Source: Deltaproteobacteria bacterium
Lineage (GTDB): Bacteria; Desulfobacterota; Desulfobacteria; Desulfobacterales; Desulfatirhabdiaceae
Assembly (NCBI GenBank): GCA_021778975.1
Contig: JAJYBO010000004.1
Coordinates: forward strand, 12,037-27,217
Direction of reading: 5' to 3'
DNA: 15,181 bases
Shown: positions 1 through 7,615 of the stretch, piece by piece
How positions within the stretch are numbered: position 1 is the first letter of the stretch
Layout: every line of letters starts with the position of its first letter
Notes under the pieces: generated by a model
Databases searched by the model: none
What the model saw: the letters and a program-made list of their open reading frames with translations, nothing else
Told to the model about the DNA's origin: nothing
Program-made: the position numbers and the translations under genes

Positions 1-133
1 TAAAAAGTCCGGATGCTGCGTTGCGCTGCATCCTTCGTCGTTGCAGCGTACCTAAAAGTACGCTTCACTCCTCAGGATTTGCGCGCCTTGCCTGCGAACT
101 TTTTACAAAGCCGTCCCTCAAATCGACTTTTTA
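1..133. repeat. Intergenic repeat element with terminal inverted repeats and internal hairpins (copy 1)
   Basis: The ends are a perfect 9-bp inverted repeat, TAAAAAGTC at 1-9 and GACTTTTTA at 125-133. Inside are a hairpin at 11-33 (GGATGC..GCATCC arms with one T-T mismatch, then GCG/CGC) and a 7-bp stem at 45-64 (AGCGTAC / GTACGCT). No open reading frame of note lies in it. The same 5' half recurs at 6580-6640 (CTTCGTCGTTGC identical at 33-44 and 6621-6632), and the same hairpin logic recurs at 7559-7605. The element sits directly downstream of the azlD stop, so it could also affect the 3' end of that transcript. The left edge is at the window boundary, so a few outer bases may be missing. 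A non-autonomous MITE/REP-like element is the likeliest class, by inference. Confidence 0.7.
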
Positions 134-141
134 CGAGGACA

Positions 142-459
142 TCATTTTTGCAATAAGCCAAATGTAACCATGCCGACAACCACTGTCCATCCGAGGGATC
201 GGGTGATGGCGGCGGTGATAAATGTTGGAATGGCCGCTATAAGCTCTGGCTTCAGCCATTCTATATGACGGGGAGAACCCGTGATAATCAGCTCCGGCGT
301 CAGCAGCGCCCCCAGAATTGCCGCGGGAATGAGATCGAGCCACTGAACCAGCCGGCGAGGAAGGCTGCGTCTGCTCAGAAAAGCCAGTGGGAGCCACCGG
401 GGAAGATAGGTGACCACCCCCATGCCGGTAATGATCAGCATGTATTTTCCGGATATCAT
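142..459 (-). CDS. azlD: AzlD-family branched-chain amino acid exporter small subunit
   Basis: This 105-residue, very hydrophobic protein has the size and layout of AzlD. It has an N-terminal membrane segment (around residues 5-20), a PRWLPLAFLSRR-type stretch at about 20-31, then LDLIPAAILGALL and further membrane segments up to the C-terminus. AzlD partners AzlC in the inner membrane to export branched-chain amino acids and analogues (the family role known from Bacillus azlCD and E. coli ygaZH). The ATG at 457-459 overlaps the azlC stop (456-458), giving the ATGA arrangement of translationally coupled genes, which fixes the start. The gene ends 9 bp before the repeat element at 1-133. The exported substrate is inferred from the family. 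Valine is attractive here because valine breakdown gives isobutyryl-CoA, the substrate of the IcmF encoded next door. Confidence 0.85.
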   Translation of the reverse strand: MISGKYMLIITGMGVVTYLPRWLPLAFLSRRSLPRRLVQWLDLIPAAILGALLTPELIITGSPRHIEWLKPELIAAIPTFITAAITRSLGWTVVVGMVTFGLLQK

Positions 460-1205
460 GGTGTATTCGTCTCTTGAAGCGACGGCTTTGCCGCTGTTCG
501 TCTTTCGATATGGTCACGAAGCTGTGAACCGATGGTCGCCGCCAGGATGGCGGCAATGACGACATGAATGTTTCCGGGAAGGTACAGGGACATAACCGCG
601 GCGGCAATACCGGCTATCAGCGCGGTGATGATGTAAATCACTCCTTTGATCTGAAAGATCAGCAGGCAGATGAACATGGCGATCAGTGCGTAATCCATTC
701 CGAAACTGTGCGCCGGAATGAACTGCCCGCCATAAGCCCCGGCCACGGTGCTTAAAATCCATACCAGGTTGGAGACCTGATGCACGGTCATGGCCTGGGG
801 CAATCCCCAGTTGCCTTCCTTGAAACGGGGCTGATTGACGGCAAAACTTTCATCCGTAATGCCGTATGCGTAAAACGACAGCATGGCTCGGCCTGTGTTC
901 CGAAAAAACAAGGACAAAGACGAACTCATCAGCAGATGCCGCAGGTTCACGATAAACGTGGTCATGATGATGGCCAGTGGTCCCGCCCCGGTCGAAAGCA
1001 TGGAAACAGCAATAAACTGGGCGCTTCCTGCAAAAACGAAAAGAGACATCAGACCAATTTCAACAGAACTCAACCCGGCTTTCTGCGCCAGTAACCCCAG
1101 CGCCAGCCCAATGGGAATATATCCGAGACATATGGGCCAGGCGGCGGCGACTCCCTGACGGATGGCGCTGCTGTATTCATTGTGTGCTGTTTTGATCGTT
1201 GTCAT
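456..1205 (-). CDS. azlC: AzlC-family branched-chain amino acid exporter large subunit
   Basis: From the ATG at 1203-1205 the protein has 249 residues, typical of AzlC. Family hallmarks are visible: the N-terminal RQGVAAAWPICLGYIPIG segment, the FAGSAQFIAVSML membrane stretch, NLRHLLMSSSLS, and several long hydrophobic segments to the C-terminus. It is an inner-membrane permease that works with AzlD. The reading frame extends 52 codons further upstream to 1361, but that extension is polar, unlike the family, and would run through the putative TetR operator at 1327-1342, so the internal ATG is preferred. Its ribosome-binding site is weak (GAGAT about 12 nt upstream), so the start is less certain than the identity. 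The gene is divergent from the TetR gene and may share its control region. Confidence 0.82.
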   Translation of the reverse strand: MTTIKTAHNEYSSAIRQGVAAAWPICLGYIPIGLALGLLAQKAGLSSVEIGLMSLFVFAGSAQFIAVSMLSTGAGPLAIIMTTFIVNLRHLLMSSSLSLFFRNTGRAMLSFYAYGITDESFAVNQPRFKEGNWGLPQAMTVHQVSNLVWILSTVAGAYGGQFIPAHSFGMDYALIAMFICLLIFQIKGVIYIITALIAGIAAAVMSLYLPGNIHVVIAAILAATIGSQLRDHIERRTAAKPSLQETNTP

Positions 1206-1288
1206 GTTGCATGATGTATATCTCAGATGGTAACGGCATTCAAGAGCGATTGTCCGAATTTGAGGTATATTCACCGCCGCAATTTCGA

Positions 1289-1318
1289 TTGACAAATCCA
1301 ATTTTGACATGGTAATGT
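1289..1318 (+). promoter_or_regulatory. Possible sigma70-type promoter for the tetR-icmF operon
   Basis: A perfect TTGACA at 1289-1294 is followed after 18 bp by TAATGT at 1313-1318, a poor -10 match. The predicted start, near 1325, would fall at the edge of the palindrome at 1327-1342, as expected for an autorepressed TetR gene. A second TTGACA at 1304-1309 has no -10 at a usable distance. This is tentative. Confidence 0.3.
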
Positions 1319-1326
1319 AGTCATGA

Positions 1327-1342
1327 CTGAGCGCTCGTTCAG
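1327..1342. promoter_or_regulatory. Putative TetR-family operator
   Basis: The 16-bp sequence CTGAGCGCTCGTTCAG is an imperfect palindrome: 6 of its 8 base pairs match, with outer arms CTGA/TCAG and inner CG/CG. This is the arrangement seen in many TetR/AcrR-family operators. It lies 40 bp upstream of the TetR gene start, in the region shared with divergent azlC. Autoregulation, and perhaps co-control of azlCD and icmF, is inferred. A tandem 7-mer, CACTTAA x2, sits just downstream at 1352-1365. Confidence 0.55.
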
Positions 1343-1382
1343 ATAATGCTGCACTTAACACTTAAATAGTCAGTTAAAACAT

Positions 1383-2051
1383 ATGGATTCATCCAATCGA
1401 AGAACCAAAGATGTTGTTACCCTGGTAAAAAACCCGGATCTGGTGCAGCGAAGGCGACGACAGATTGTTGACGCCGCCGTCGAGCTTTTCATCGAAAAGG
1501 GGTTTCACAAGACCACCACGCGTCAGATCGCCGGCGCCGCCGGATTCTCCATCGGCTCCCTGTACGAGTATATCAAATCCAAGGAGGATATCCTCTATCT
1601 GGTATGCGACGCTATTCACGAAGAGATCGAACAGCACGTTTCAGAAGCCCTTTCGATGGCCGATCAGGGACGCGATGCCCTGGCAAAAGCCATCCGGGAA
1701 TATTTCATGGTCTGCCACCGCATGAGCGACCACATCCTTCTGATTTATCAGGAAACCCAGTCGCTGCCGTCTCAATGGCGCAAGATGGTGCTGGAACACG
1801 AACTGCACATCACCGGGCTTTTCGTGGATGTTCTGGCCAGGCTGAGCGCATCCGGCGATCTGCCCGCACTGGATGAGAGACTCATCGAACTGGCGGCGCA
1901 CAACATCACGGTTCTGGGACATATGTGGACGTTCCGGCGGTGGTTTCTGGCGCGTCACTACAGCATCGAGGATTACATCAATATTCAGACCCGGCTGATC
2001 TTCGGGCTTACCGCCCAGACCGGCGACATGACAGCAAAGGAGGAACTGTGA
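1383..2051 (+). CDS. TetR/AcrR-family transcriptional regulator
   Basis: This 222-residue protein has a TetR-type N-terminal DNA-binding domain at about residues 25-72: RRRRQIVDAAVELFIEKGF, then TTTRQIAGAAGFSIGSLYEY, then KSKEDILYLV. A helical ligand-binding domain follows to the C-terminus. The N-terminus carries a 20-residue polar extension. No good ribosome-binding site precedes the ATG, but no better in-frame start exists before the HTH. The stop overlaps the icmF start (2048-2051), so the regulator and mutase are almost certainly co-transcribed. TetR genes are known neighbours of icmF. A repressor that senses an acyl-CoA (isobutyryl- or butyryl-CoA) is inferred from context. A candidate operator lies upstream at 1327-1342. 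Confidence 0.9.
   Translation: MDSSNRRTKDVVTLVKNPDLVQRRRRQIVDAAVELFIEKGFHKTTTRQIAGAAGFSIGSLYEYIKSKEDILYLVCDAIHEEIEQHVSEALSMADQGRDALAKAIREYFMVCHRMSDHILLIYQETQSLPSQWRKMVLEHELHITGLFVDVLARLSASGDLPALDERLIELAAHNITVLGHMWTFRRWFLARHYSIEDYINIQTRLIFGLTAQTGDMTAKEEL
2037..2043 (+). promoter_or_regulatory. Strong Shine-Dalgarno that fixes the icmF GTG start
   Basis: AAGGAGG lies 4 nt before the GTG at 2048, inside the last codons of the TetR gene. Its strength argues for the GTG over the ATG at 1925, which would add 41 residues unrelated to any B12-binding domain by reading the tetR coding region in another frame. Confidence 0.8.
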
Positions 2052-5000
2052 CCATTACAATTCAGGCCTACCAGCCCAAACATAACGTCCGGGTGGTGAC
2101 CGCAACGTCTCTGTTCGACGGGCATGACGCATCCATCAACATCATGCGCCGGATTCTTCAGGATACCGGCGTCGAGGTCATTCATCTGGGACATAACCGG
2201 TCCGTTCAGGAAATTGTGGATGCGGCCATCGAGGAAGACGCCCAGGGCATCGCCATTTCCAGCTATCAGGGCGGTCATGTGGAGTTTTTCAAATATATGG
2301 TGGATCTGCTCAAGAAGCAGAACGCTGCGCACATCAGGATTTTCGGCGGCGGGGGCGGCGTCATCGTTCCGGATGAAATCCGGGAACTGGAAGCCTACGG
2401 CGTCAGCAAAATCTATTCACCGGAAGACGGCGCCCGCATGGGGCTCCAGGGCATCATCAACCACATGGTCGAAGGCATGGATTTTTCGACGGTCAAGGAC
2501 CACCATGTCAACCTCGATGATCTTACCCCGCAGAACAAACCACGCGTGGCCAATCTAATCACCACCGTCGAACAGATCAAGCTGCATCACGGCGCCAAAC
2601 TTCTGGAACTCATGGCGCGGCTTCAGGAAAAATCCGCAGGCAAGACGGTTCCGGTCTTGGGAATCACCGGCACGGGCGGCGCGGGAAAGTCGTCTCTGAC
2701 CGACGAACTGATTCTGAGGCTGCTGCATGACATTCCGGACATGTATGTGGCGATCGTAAGCTGCGATCCGTCCCGGCGTAAAACCGGCGGCGCGCTTCTG
2801 GGGGACCGCATCCGGATGAACGCCATCGGAAGCCCGCGTATTTACATGCGTTCACTGGCCACCCGGCAGTCCAATTCCGAAATTCCCGAAACTCTGGGAG
2901 AAACCATCCAAACGCTGAAAGCCGCGGGTTTCGACCTCATTATCGCCGAGACCGCCGGCATCGGTCAGGGAGACTCCCTGATCACCGATCTCGTTGACGT
3001 GGCCATGTATGTCATGACCAGCGAGTTCGGCGCCGCATCGCAGCTCGAGAAAATAGACATGCTCGATTATGCGGATATTGTGGTGGTCAATAAATTTGAA
3101 AAACGCGGCGGTGAGGACGCCGTGCGGGATGTCCGCAAACAGGTGCAGAGAAACCGCTCCGCCTGGGACAAATCGCCGGAAGACATGCCGGTGTTCGGCA
3201 CCATCGCCTCCAAATTCAACGATGACGGCGTCACCGCGCTCTACCACGCCATTCTCGACACGCTTGCCGAAAAAACCGGCGTACGGGTTCATACCGCATT
3301 ACCGAAACCCGCCACCCGCATATCAACGTCCAAAACCATCATCATCCCGCCGGAACGCACGCGGTACCTGTCTGAGATATCCGACACCATCCGGGGCTAC
3401 CACCAAAAGACGCGGGCGCAGTCCGAAGCCATCCGCGCGGTCTGGCATCTGGAGGAGGCCGTCAGGACGGTGGAGAAAAACCTGTCCGGTGACCTGTCGG
3501 CGCTCCTGTTTCAACTGAAAGACGAAGTCGCCAGAGCCAAAAAGCAGGTGTATCCCGAAACGTTTGACAACCTGAAGGAATGGGACGCCATCAAGGTCGC
3601 CTACACCCAGGATGAACTGGTCTATCAGGTGCGCGGGCGGGACATCAAGGTGCCGCTTTACACGGAATCGCTGTCCCACAAGAAGATTCCCAAAATATCC
3701 ATCCCCCGCTTCACCGATCCCGGCGAAATTTACCGATGGATGCGCGAGGAAAATGTTCCGGGCAGATTTCCCTACACGGCGGGCGTGTTCCCGCTCAAAC
3801 GGGTCGGCGAAGACCCCACCCGGATGTTCGCCGGTGAAGGCGATCCGGCCAGAACCAACCGGCGCTTCAAGCTCCTGTCCGGAAACTACGAGGCCAAACG
3901 GCTTTCGACGGCATTTGATTCCGTCACCCTCTACGGCTACGATCCGGACATCCGTCCGGATATTTGCGGCAAGATCGGAACCTCCGGCGTCAGCATCTGC
4001 ACCCTTGATGACGTTAAAATTCTCTACAGCGGTTTCGATCTGTGCGCGCCCAACACATCGGTTTCCATGACCATCAACGGGCCGGCGCCCATCATGCTGG
4101 CGATGTTCATGAACACCGCCATTGATCAGCAGGTGGAGAAATTCACCGAAGCCAACGGACGCGCTCCTTCCGCCGCCGAATATGAAACGATCCGCGCCGC
4201 AGCGCTTTCAACGGTCCGCGGAACGGTTCAGGCCGATATCCTGAAAGAGGACCAGGGGCAGAACACCTGCATCTTCTCCATCGAATTCGCCCTCAAAATG
4301 ATGGGTGACATTCAGCAGTTTTTCATCGAAAACCAGGTCCGCAATTTCTACTCGGTGTCCATCTCCGGATACCACATCGCCGAGGCCGGCGCCAATCCGC
4401 TCACCCAACTGGCGCTGACGCTTTCAAACGGCTTTACCTATGTGGAATATTATCTGTCGCGGAACATGCCGATTGACAGCTTTGCGCCCAACCTGTCGTT
4501 TTTCTTCTCCAACGGCATGGACCCGGAATATACGGTCATCGGCAGGGTGGCGCGGCGCATCTGGTCCATCGCCATGAAAGAAAAATACAAGGCGTCGGAA
4601 CGCTCCCAGATGCTCAAATACCATATTCAGACATCCGGACGCTCACTGCACAGCCAGGACATCCAGTTCAACGACATCCGCACGACCCTTCAGGCCCTGT
4701 GCGCCATCTATGACAACTGCAACAGCCTGCACACCAACGCCTTCGATGAAGCCATCACGACCCCCAGCACCGAATCCGTCCGCAGGGCGCTGGCCATTCA
4801 GCTCATCATCAACCGGGAATGGGGCCTGGCCAAAAACGAGAACATGAATCAGGGCAGTTTCATCGTGGAGGAACTGACGCGCCTGGTCGAAGAGGCCGTT
4901 CTGATGGAATTCGACCGGATCACCGAGCGCGGCGGCGTTCTGGGCGCGATGGAAACCGGATATCAGCGCAGCAAAATCCAGGAAGAATCCATGTATTATG

Positions 5001-5323
5001 AAATCCTGAAGCATACGGGCGAATACCCCATCGTCGGCGTCAACACCTTCCGCGATCCCCATGCGTCAGGGGAGGAACTCAGTGACGCCGTTGAACTGGC
5101 GCGGGCCTCGGAAGAAGAGAAAGAGTCCCAGATCCGCCGTCTCGCGGAATTCAAAGATCGGCACAAAGATGAAGCACCCGTCGCTTTGAAGCGTCTCCAG
5201 CAGACAGCGCTTTCCGGCGACAACCTCTTCGCCGAGCTGATGCAGACCGTCCGTGTCTGCTCGCTCGGGCAGATTACGCAGGCGCTGTATGACGTAGGCG
5301 GCAAATACCGCCGCAACATGTGA
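2048..5323 (+). CDS. icmF: Fused isobutyryl-CoA mutase IcmF (B12 domain, G-protein chaperone, mutase)
   Basis: The product has 1091 residues, the usual IcmF length. Order of domains: an N-terminal cobalamin-binding domain with DGHDAS (His26 as likely cobalt ligand) and the FGGGGGVI loop; a MeaI-type GTPase with P-loop GTGGAGKSS (about 208-216), CDPSRRKTGGALLGDR, ETAGIGQGDS and NKFEKRGG; a linker; and a C-terminal radical mutase barrel. The substrate residues of isobutyryl-CoA mutases are present: Phe594 in RMFAGEGDP and Gln738 in DQGQNT. Methylmalonyl-CoA mutases have Tyr/Arg and pivalyl-CoA mutases Leu/His at these positions. The enzyme interconverts isobutyryl-CoA and butyryl-CoA with adenosylcobalamin, and the fused GTPase loads and protects the cofactor. 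The GTG start overlaps the tetR stop. The downstream thiolase, dehydrogenase and acyl-CoA dehydrogenase fit oxidation of the butyryl-CoA product to acetyl-CoA. No truncation or frameshift is seen. Confidence 0.97.
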   Translation: MTITIQAYQPKHNVRVVTATSLFDGHDASINIMRRILQDTGVEVIHLGHNRSVQEIVDAAIEEDAQGIAISSYQGGHVEFFKYMVDLLKKQNAAHIRIFGGGGGVIVPDEIRELEAYGVSKIYSPEDGARMGLQGIINHMVEGMDFSTVKDHHVNLDDLTPQNKPRVANLITTVEQIKLHHGAKLLELMARLQEKSAGKTVPVLGITGTGGAGKSSLTDELILRLLHDIPDMYVAIVSCDPSRRKTGGALLGDRIRMNAIGSPRIYMRSLATRQSNSEIPETLGETIQTLKAAGFDLIIAETAGIGQGDSLITDLVDVAMYVMTSEFGAASQLEKIDMLDYADIVVVNKFEKRGGEDAVRDVRKQVQRNRSAWDKSPEDMPVFGTIASKFNDDGVTALYHAILDTLAEKTGVRVHTALPKPATRISTSKTIIIPPERTRYLSEISDTIRGYHQKTRAQSEAIRAVWHLEEAVRTVEKNLSGDLSALLFQLKDEVARAKKQVYPETFDNLKEWDAIKVAYTQDELVYQVRGRDIKVPLYTESLSHKKIPKISIPRFTDPGEIYRWMREENVPGRFPYTAGVFPLKRVGEDPTRMFAGEGDPARTNRRFKLLSGNYEAKRLSTAFDSVTLYGYDPDIRPDICGKIGTSGVSICTLDDVKILYSGFDLCAPNTSVSMTINGPAPIMLAMFMNTAIDQQVEKFTEANGRAPSAAEYETIRAAALSTVRGTVQADILKEDQGQNTCIFSIEFALKMMGDIQQFFIENQVRNFYSVSISGYHIAEAGANPLTQLALTLSNGFTYVEYYLSRNMPIDSFAPNLSFFFSNGMDPEYTVIGRVARRIWSIAMKEKYKASERSQMLKYHIQTSGRSLHSQDIQFNDIRTTLQALCAIYDNCNSLHTNAFDEAITTPSTESVRRALAIQLIINREWGLAKNENMNQGSFIVEELTRLVEEAVLMEFDRITERGGVLGAMETGYQRSKIQEESMYYEILKHTGEYPIVGVNTFRDPHASGEELSDAVELARASEEEKESQIRRLAEFKDRHKDEAPVALKRLQQTALSGDNLFAELMQTVRVCSLGQITQALYDVGGKYRRNM

Positions 5324-5327
5324 GCAG

Positions 5328-5358
5328 CGGCTTCGTCAAAGGCCCGCTGACGAAGCCG
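5328..5358. repeat. Perfect hairpin after icmF, related to the intergenic repeat termini
   Basis: CGGCTTCGTCA at 5328-5338 and TGACGAAGCCG at 5348-5358 form an 11-bp perfect stem with a 9-nt loop, starting 4 nt after the icmF stop. There is no T-run, so it is not a textbook intrinsic terminator; an RNA-stabilising or attenuating hairpin is more likely. The GGCTTCG/CGAAGCC arms resemble the outer sequences of the repeats at 6580 and 7554. Confidence 0.7.
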
Positions 5359-5397
5359 TCCCCCAACTCGATGAATATACAAGGAGAGACGAATATC

Positions 5398-6573
5398 ATG
5401 AAAGAAGCCGTTATTGTCAGCGCAGCGCGAACGCCGCTGGGCAGTTTCAATGGTTCCCTCGGCGCGATCGGCGCAACGCAGTTAGGCGCTCTGGCGATAG
5501 ACGCCGCGGTGCAGCGCGCCGGCATCCCGAAAACCGCTGTCAACGAAGTCATCATGGGGCAGGTGCTGCCCTGCGGCTACGGCCAGAACCCCGCCAAACA
5601 GGCAGCCGTCAAGGCAGGCATGCCCTGGGAGGCCGAGTGCTTCACCATCAACAAGGTCTGCGGCTCCGCGCTGAAGGCTGTCATGCTGGCCGCTCAAGCC
5701 GTTCAGCTTGGCGATGCGGATATCGTGGTGGCCGGCGGCATGGAAAACATGAGCATGGCCCCCTATTATCTGGAAAAAGCCAGGTTCGGATACCGGATGG
5801 GACCCGGAAAACTCGAAGATCACTTGATTCATGACGGCCTCTGGGACATCGTCAACGATTTTCACATGGGTATTTCCAACGAACTGTGCTCGGAAAAATA
5901 CAACGTCACCCGCCGGGATCAGGACATGTACGCCGCGGAATCCTACCGCAGGGCGCTCGACGCCATCGCCGCCGGACGGTTCGCGGATGAAATCGCGCCG
6001 GTGGAAATTCCTCAACGCAAGGGCGCGCCTGTTGTTTTCCGGCAGGACGAATGTCCGCAGGAAACCACGCTGGAGAACCTTTCGAAAATGAAAAGCGCTT
6101 TCAGAAAAGACGGCGTCGGCACCGCGGGAAACGCATCCATCATCAGCGACGGCGCGGCGGCGGTCGTGGTGATGTCCCGTGAAAAAGCGGCGGAGCTGGG
6201 GTGCAAGGCGCTGGCGACTATCGGCGCTCAGGCGTCTTACGGCATTGACATGAAATACGTTCTGGTGGCGCCGATATGGGCCATTCCCAAGTGCCTCAAA
6301 AAAGAAGGCATGACATTGAACGACATCGAACTATTCGAAATCAACGAGGCTTTCAGCGGCTCCACCGTGGCCATTCTGCAAGAACTGAATCTGGACCCGC
6401 AAAAGGTCAACGTCAACGGCGGAAGCGTGGCGTTGGGGCACCCCATCGGCGCCAGCGGCTGCCGTGTTTTGATAACACTGCTCTACGAAATGATCCGGCA
6501 GGATAAAAAAACCGGCTTGGCGTCTCTGTGCCTGGGCGGCGGGGAAGCGGTCGCCATGATTGTCAAACGCTGA
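5398..6573 (+). CDS. atoB: Acetyl-CoA C-acetyltransferase (thiolase)
   Basis: The 391-residue protein is a full-length type II thiolase. The nucleophile is Cys88 in NKVCGSALKA. The C-terminal half holds NEAF, GGSVALGHPIGASG (His348) and CLGGGEA (Cys378), so the catalytic Cys-His-Cys set is complete and sits almost at the positions known for bacterial biosynthetic-type thiolases. It would cleave acetoacetyl-CoA with CoA into two acetyl-CoA, the last step of butyryl-CoA oxidation, or run in reverse. The start at 5398 is chosen because AAGGAGA lies 10 nt upstream and the protein begins with the canonical KEAVIVSAARTPLG. The frame is open to 5320, but the extra 26 residues would be encoded by the hairpin at 5328-5358. 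The gene follows icmF after 74 nt and probably shares its transcript. Substrate chain length is inferred from context. Confidence 0.93.
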   Translation: MKEAVIVSAARTPLGSFNGSLGAIGATQLGALAIDAAVQRAGIPKTAVNEVIMGQVLPCGYGQNPAKQAAVKAGMPWEAECFTINKVCGSALKAVMLAAQAVQLGDADIVVAGGMENMSMAPYYLEKARFGYRMGPGKLEDHLIHDGLWDIVNDFHMGISNELCSEKYNVTRRDQDMYAAESYRRALDAIAAGRFADEIAPVEIPQRKGAPVVFRQDECPQETTLENLSKMKSAFRKDGVGTAGNASIISDGAAAVVVMSREKAAELGCKALATIGAQASYGIDMKYVLVAPIWAIPKCLKKEGMTLNDIELFEINEAFSGSTVAILQELNLDPQKVNVNGGSVALGHPIGASGCRVLITLLYEMIRQDKKTGLASLCLGGGEAVAMIVKR

Positions 6574-6579
6574 ACCGAC

Positions 6580-6640
6580 GACTTCGTAAAAAAATCTGCA
6601 TGCGGCGCCAGCGCTGCATGCTTCGTCGTTGCGGTGTACC
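6580..6640. repeat. Truncated copy (copy 2) of the intergenic repeat element
   Basis: This stretch starts 6 nt after the thiolase stop and matches positions 1-52 of copy 1: TAAAAA, a GCATGC-type hairpin (GCATGCGGCGC at 6598-6608 with GCGCTGCATGC at 6611-6621), then an identical CTTCGTCGTTGC at 6621-6632 and GTACC at the same 4-nt spacing. Similarity stops at GTACC, where a heptamer array takes over. The right terminal repeat is absent. Confidence 0.65.
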
Positions 6641-6641
6641 A

Positions 6642-6676
6642 TACGAGCTACGAGCTATCGGCTACGAGCTACGAAC
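6642..6676. repeat. Tandem heptamer array, five units of TACGAGC
   Basis: Five 7-nt units follow each other in register: TACGAGC, TACGAGC, TATCGGC, TACGAGC, TACGAAC. The array directly abuts the truncated repeat copy 2 and ends 13 nt before the ribosome-binding site of the next gene. It has no coding value in this position and is probably a slippage-prone intergenic satellite. Confidence 0.75.
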
Positions 6677-6703
6677 TCTTTAACTTATCAGGAGTCTGAA
6701 AAA

Positions 6704-7552
6704 ATGAATATCACGACATTCGGAGTCATCGGCGCCGGCCAGATGGGAAACGGCATCGCTCAGGTAGCCGCCATGAGCGGCGTCAACGTCATCATGAACG
6801 ATATCAAGCCGGAATTCGTTCAGCGCGGCCTGGACACAATCACTAAAAATCTGTCCAAAAGCGTTGAAAAGGGCAAAATGTCCGCGGAGGAAAAGCAGGC
6901 CGTGCTGTCCCGGATTCAGTCCAGCACGGCGCTGAGTGACATGGCGGCGGCGAATTTCGTCGTGGAGGCCGCCACAGAAAACGAAACGCTCAAGTTTCAG
7001 ATTTTCAGGCAGCTCGACGATATCTGCCCGGCGGACGCCATTCTGGCGACCAACACGTCTTCCATCCCCATCGGCAGAATCGCCGCCCAGACCCGCAGGC
7101 CCGATAAAGTCATCGGCATGCATTTCATGAACCCGGTGCCGGTCATGAAGCTGGTGGAGGTGATTCGCGGCATCGCCACATCGGACGCCACCTATCAGAT
7201 CACCTGGGATCTGTCCCAAAAATTCGGAAAAACGCCGGCCCTGGCCAATGATTATCCCGGCTTCATCGCCAACCGGATTTTGCTGCCCATGATCAACGAG
7301 GCCATTTTCTGCCTCTATCACGGTGTGGGCACGCGGGAAAACATCGACACCGTCATGAAGCTGGGCATGAACCATCCCATGGGGCCGCTGGCGCTGGCGG
7401 ACCTGATCGGTCTGGATACCTGCCTGGCCATTATGGAAACACTTTACAACGGCTTCAAGGATTCCAAATACCGTCCGTGCCCCCTGCTCCGCAAATACGT
7501 GGAAGCCGGTTGGCTCGGCAGAAAGACCGGCAAAGGCTTCTACGAATATTAA
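6704..7552 (+). CDS. hbd: 3-hydroxybutyryl-CoA dehydrogenase
   Basis: The 282-residue protein has the standard length for a bacterial single-function 3-hydroxyacyl-CoA dehydrogenase. The Rossmann motif GAGQMG occupies residues 10-15, with Asp33 ending the second strand, as expected for NAD+. The catalytic set is visible: Ser119 in NTSSIPIG, His140 and Glu152 in GMHFMNPVPVMKLVE, and Asn190 in ANRILLP. The C-terminal dimerisation domain ends in GWLGRKTGKGFYEY, a typical family ending. It oxidises 3-hydroxybutyryl-CoA to acetoacetyl-CoA in the cytoplasm, feeding the thiolase encoded upstream. The ATG at 6704 follows AGGAG at 6690-6694. An in-frame extension to 6629 is rejected because it would translate the heptamer array. 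The 130-nt gap to the thiolase gene is filled by repeats. Confidence 0.95.
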   Translation: MNITTFGVIGAGQMGNGIAQVAAMSGVNVIMNDIKPEFVQRGLDTITKNLSKSVEKGKMSAEEKQAVLSRIQSSTALSDMAAANFVVEAATENETLKFQIFRQLDDICPADAILATNTSSIPIGRIAAQTRRPDKVIGMHFMNPVPVMKLVEVIRGIATSDATYQITWDLSQKFGKTPALANDYPGFIANRILLPMINEAIFCLYHGVGTRENIDTVMKLGMNHPMGPLALADLIGLDTCLAIMETLYNGFKDSKYRPCPLLRKYVEAGWLGRKTGKGFYEY

Positions 7553-7558
7553 CGGCTT

Positions 7559-7605
7559 CGCAGAAAATCAGGATGCTGCGCCGCGCCGCATCCTGACTTT
7601 CTGCG
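7559..7605. repeat. Long hairpin after hbd, compact relative (copy 3) of the intergenic repeat
   Basis: Two 18-nt arms, CGCAGAAAATCAGGATGC and GCATCCTGACTTTCTGCG, pair with a single mismatch around an 11-nt centre. The GGATGC-TGCG...GCATCC core is the same as in copy 1 (11-33), while the interior of copy 1 is missing and the right arm closes the stem directly. The flanks (GGCTT left, AGACC right) extend the pairing imperfectly. The hairpin starts 6 nt after the hbd stop and lacks a T-run. Confidence 0.7.
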
Positions 7606-7615
7606 AGACCATCCC

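Noticed and set aside
1206..1361. N-terminal extension of azlC
   Set aside because: It is polar, not family-like, and would run through the likely operator.
1925..2047. Upstream in-frame extension of icmF from the ATG at 1925
   Set aside because: It lies inside the TetR coding region in another frame, its 41 residues do not fit a B12 domain, and a strong AAGGAGG points to the GTG at 2048.
6642..6676. CRISPR-like array
   Set aside because: The units are 7 nt long with no spacers; it is a simple tandem repeat.
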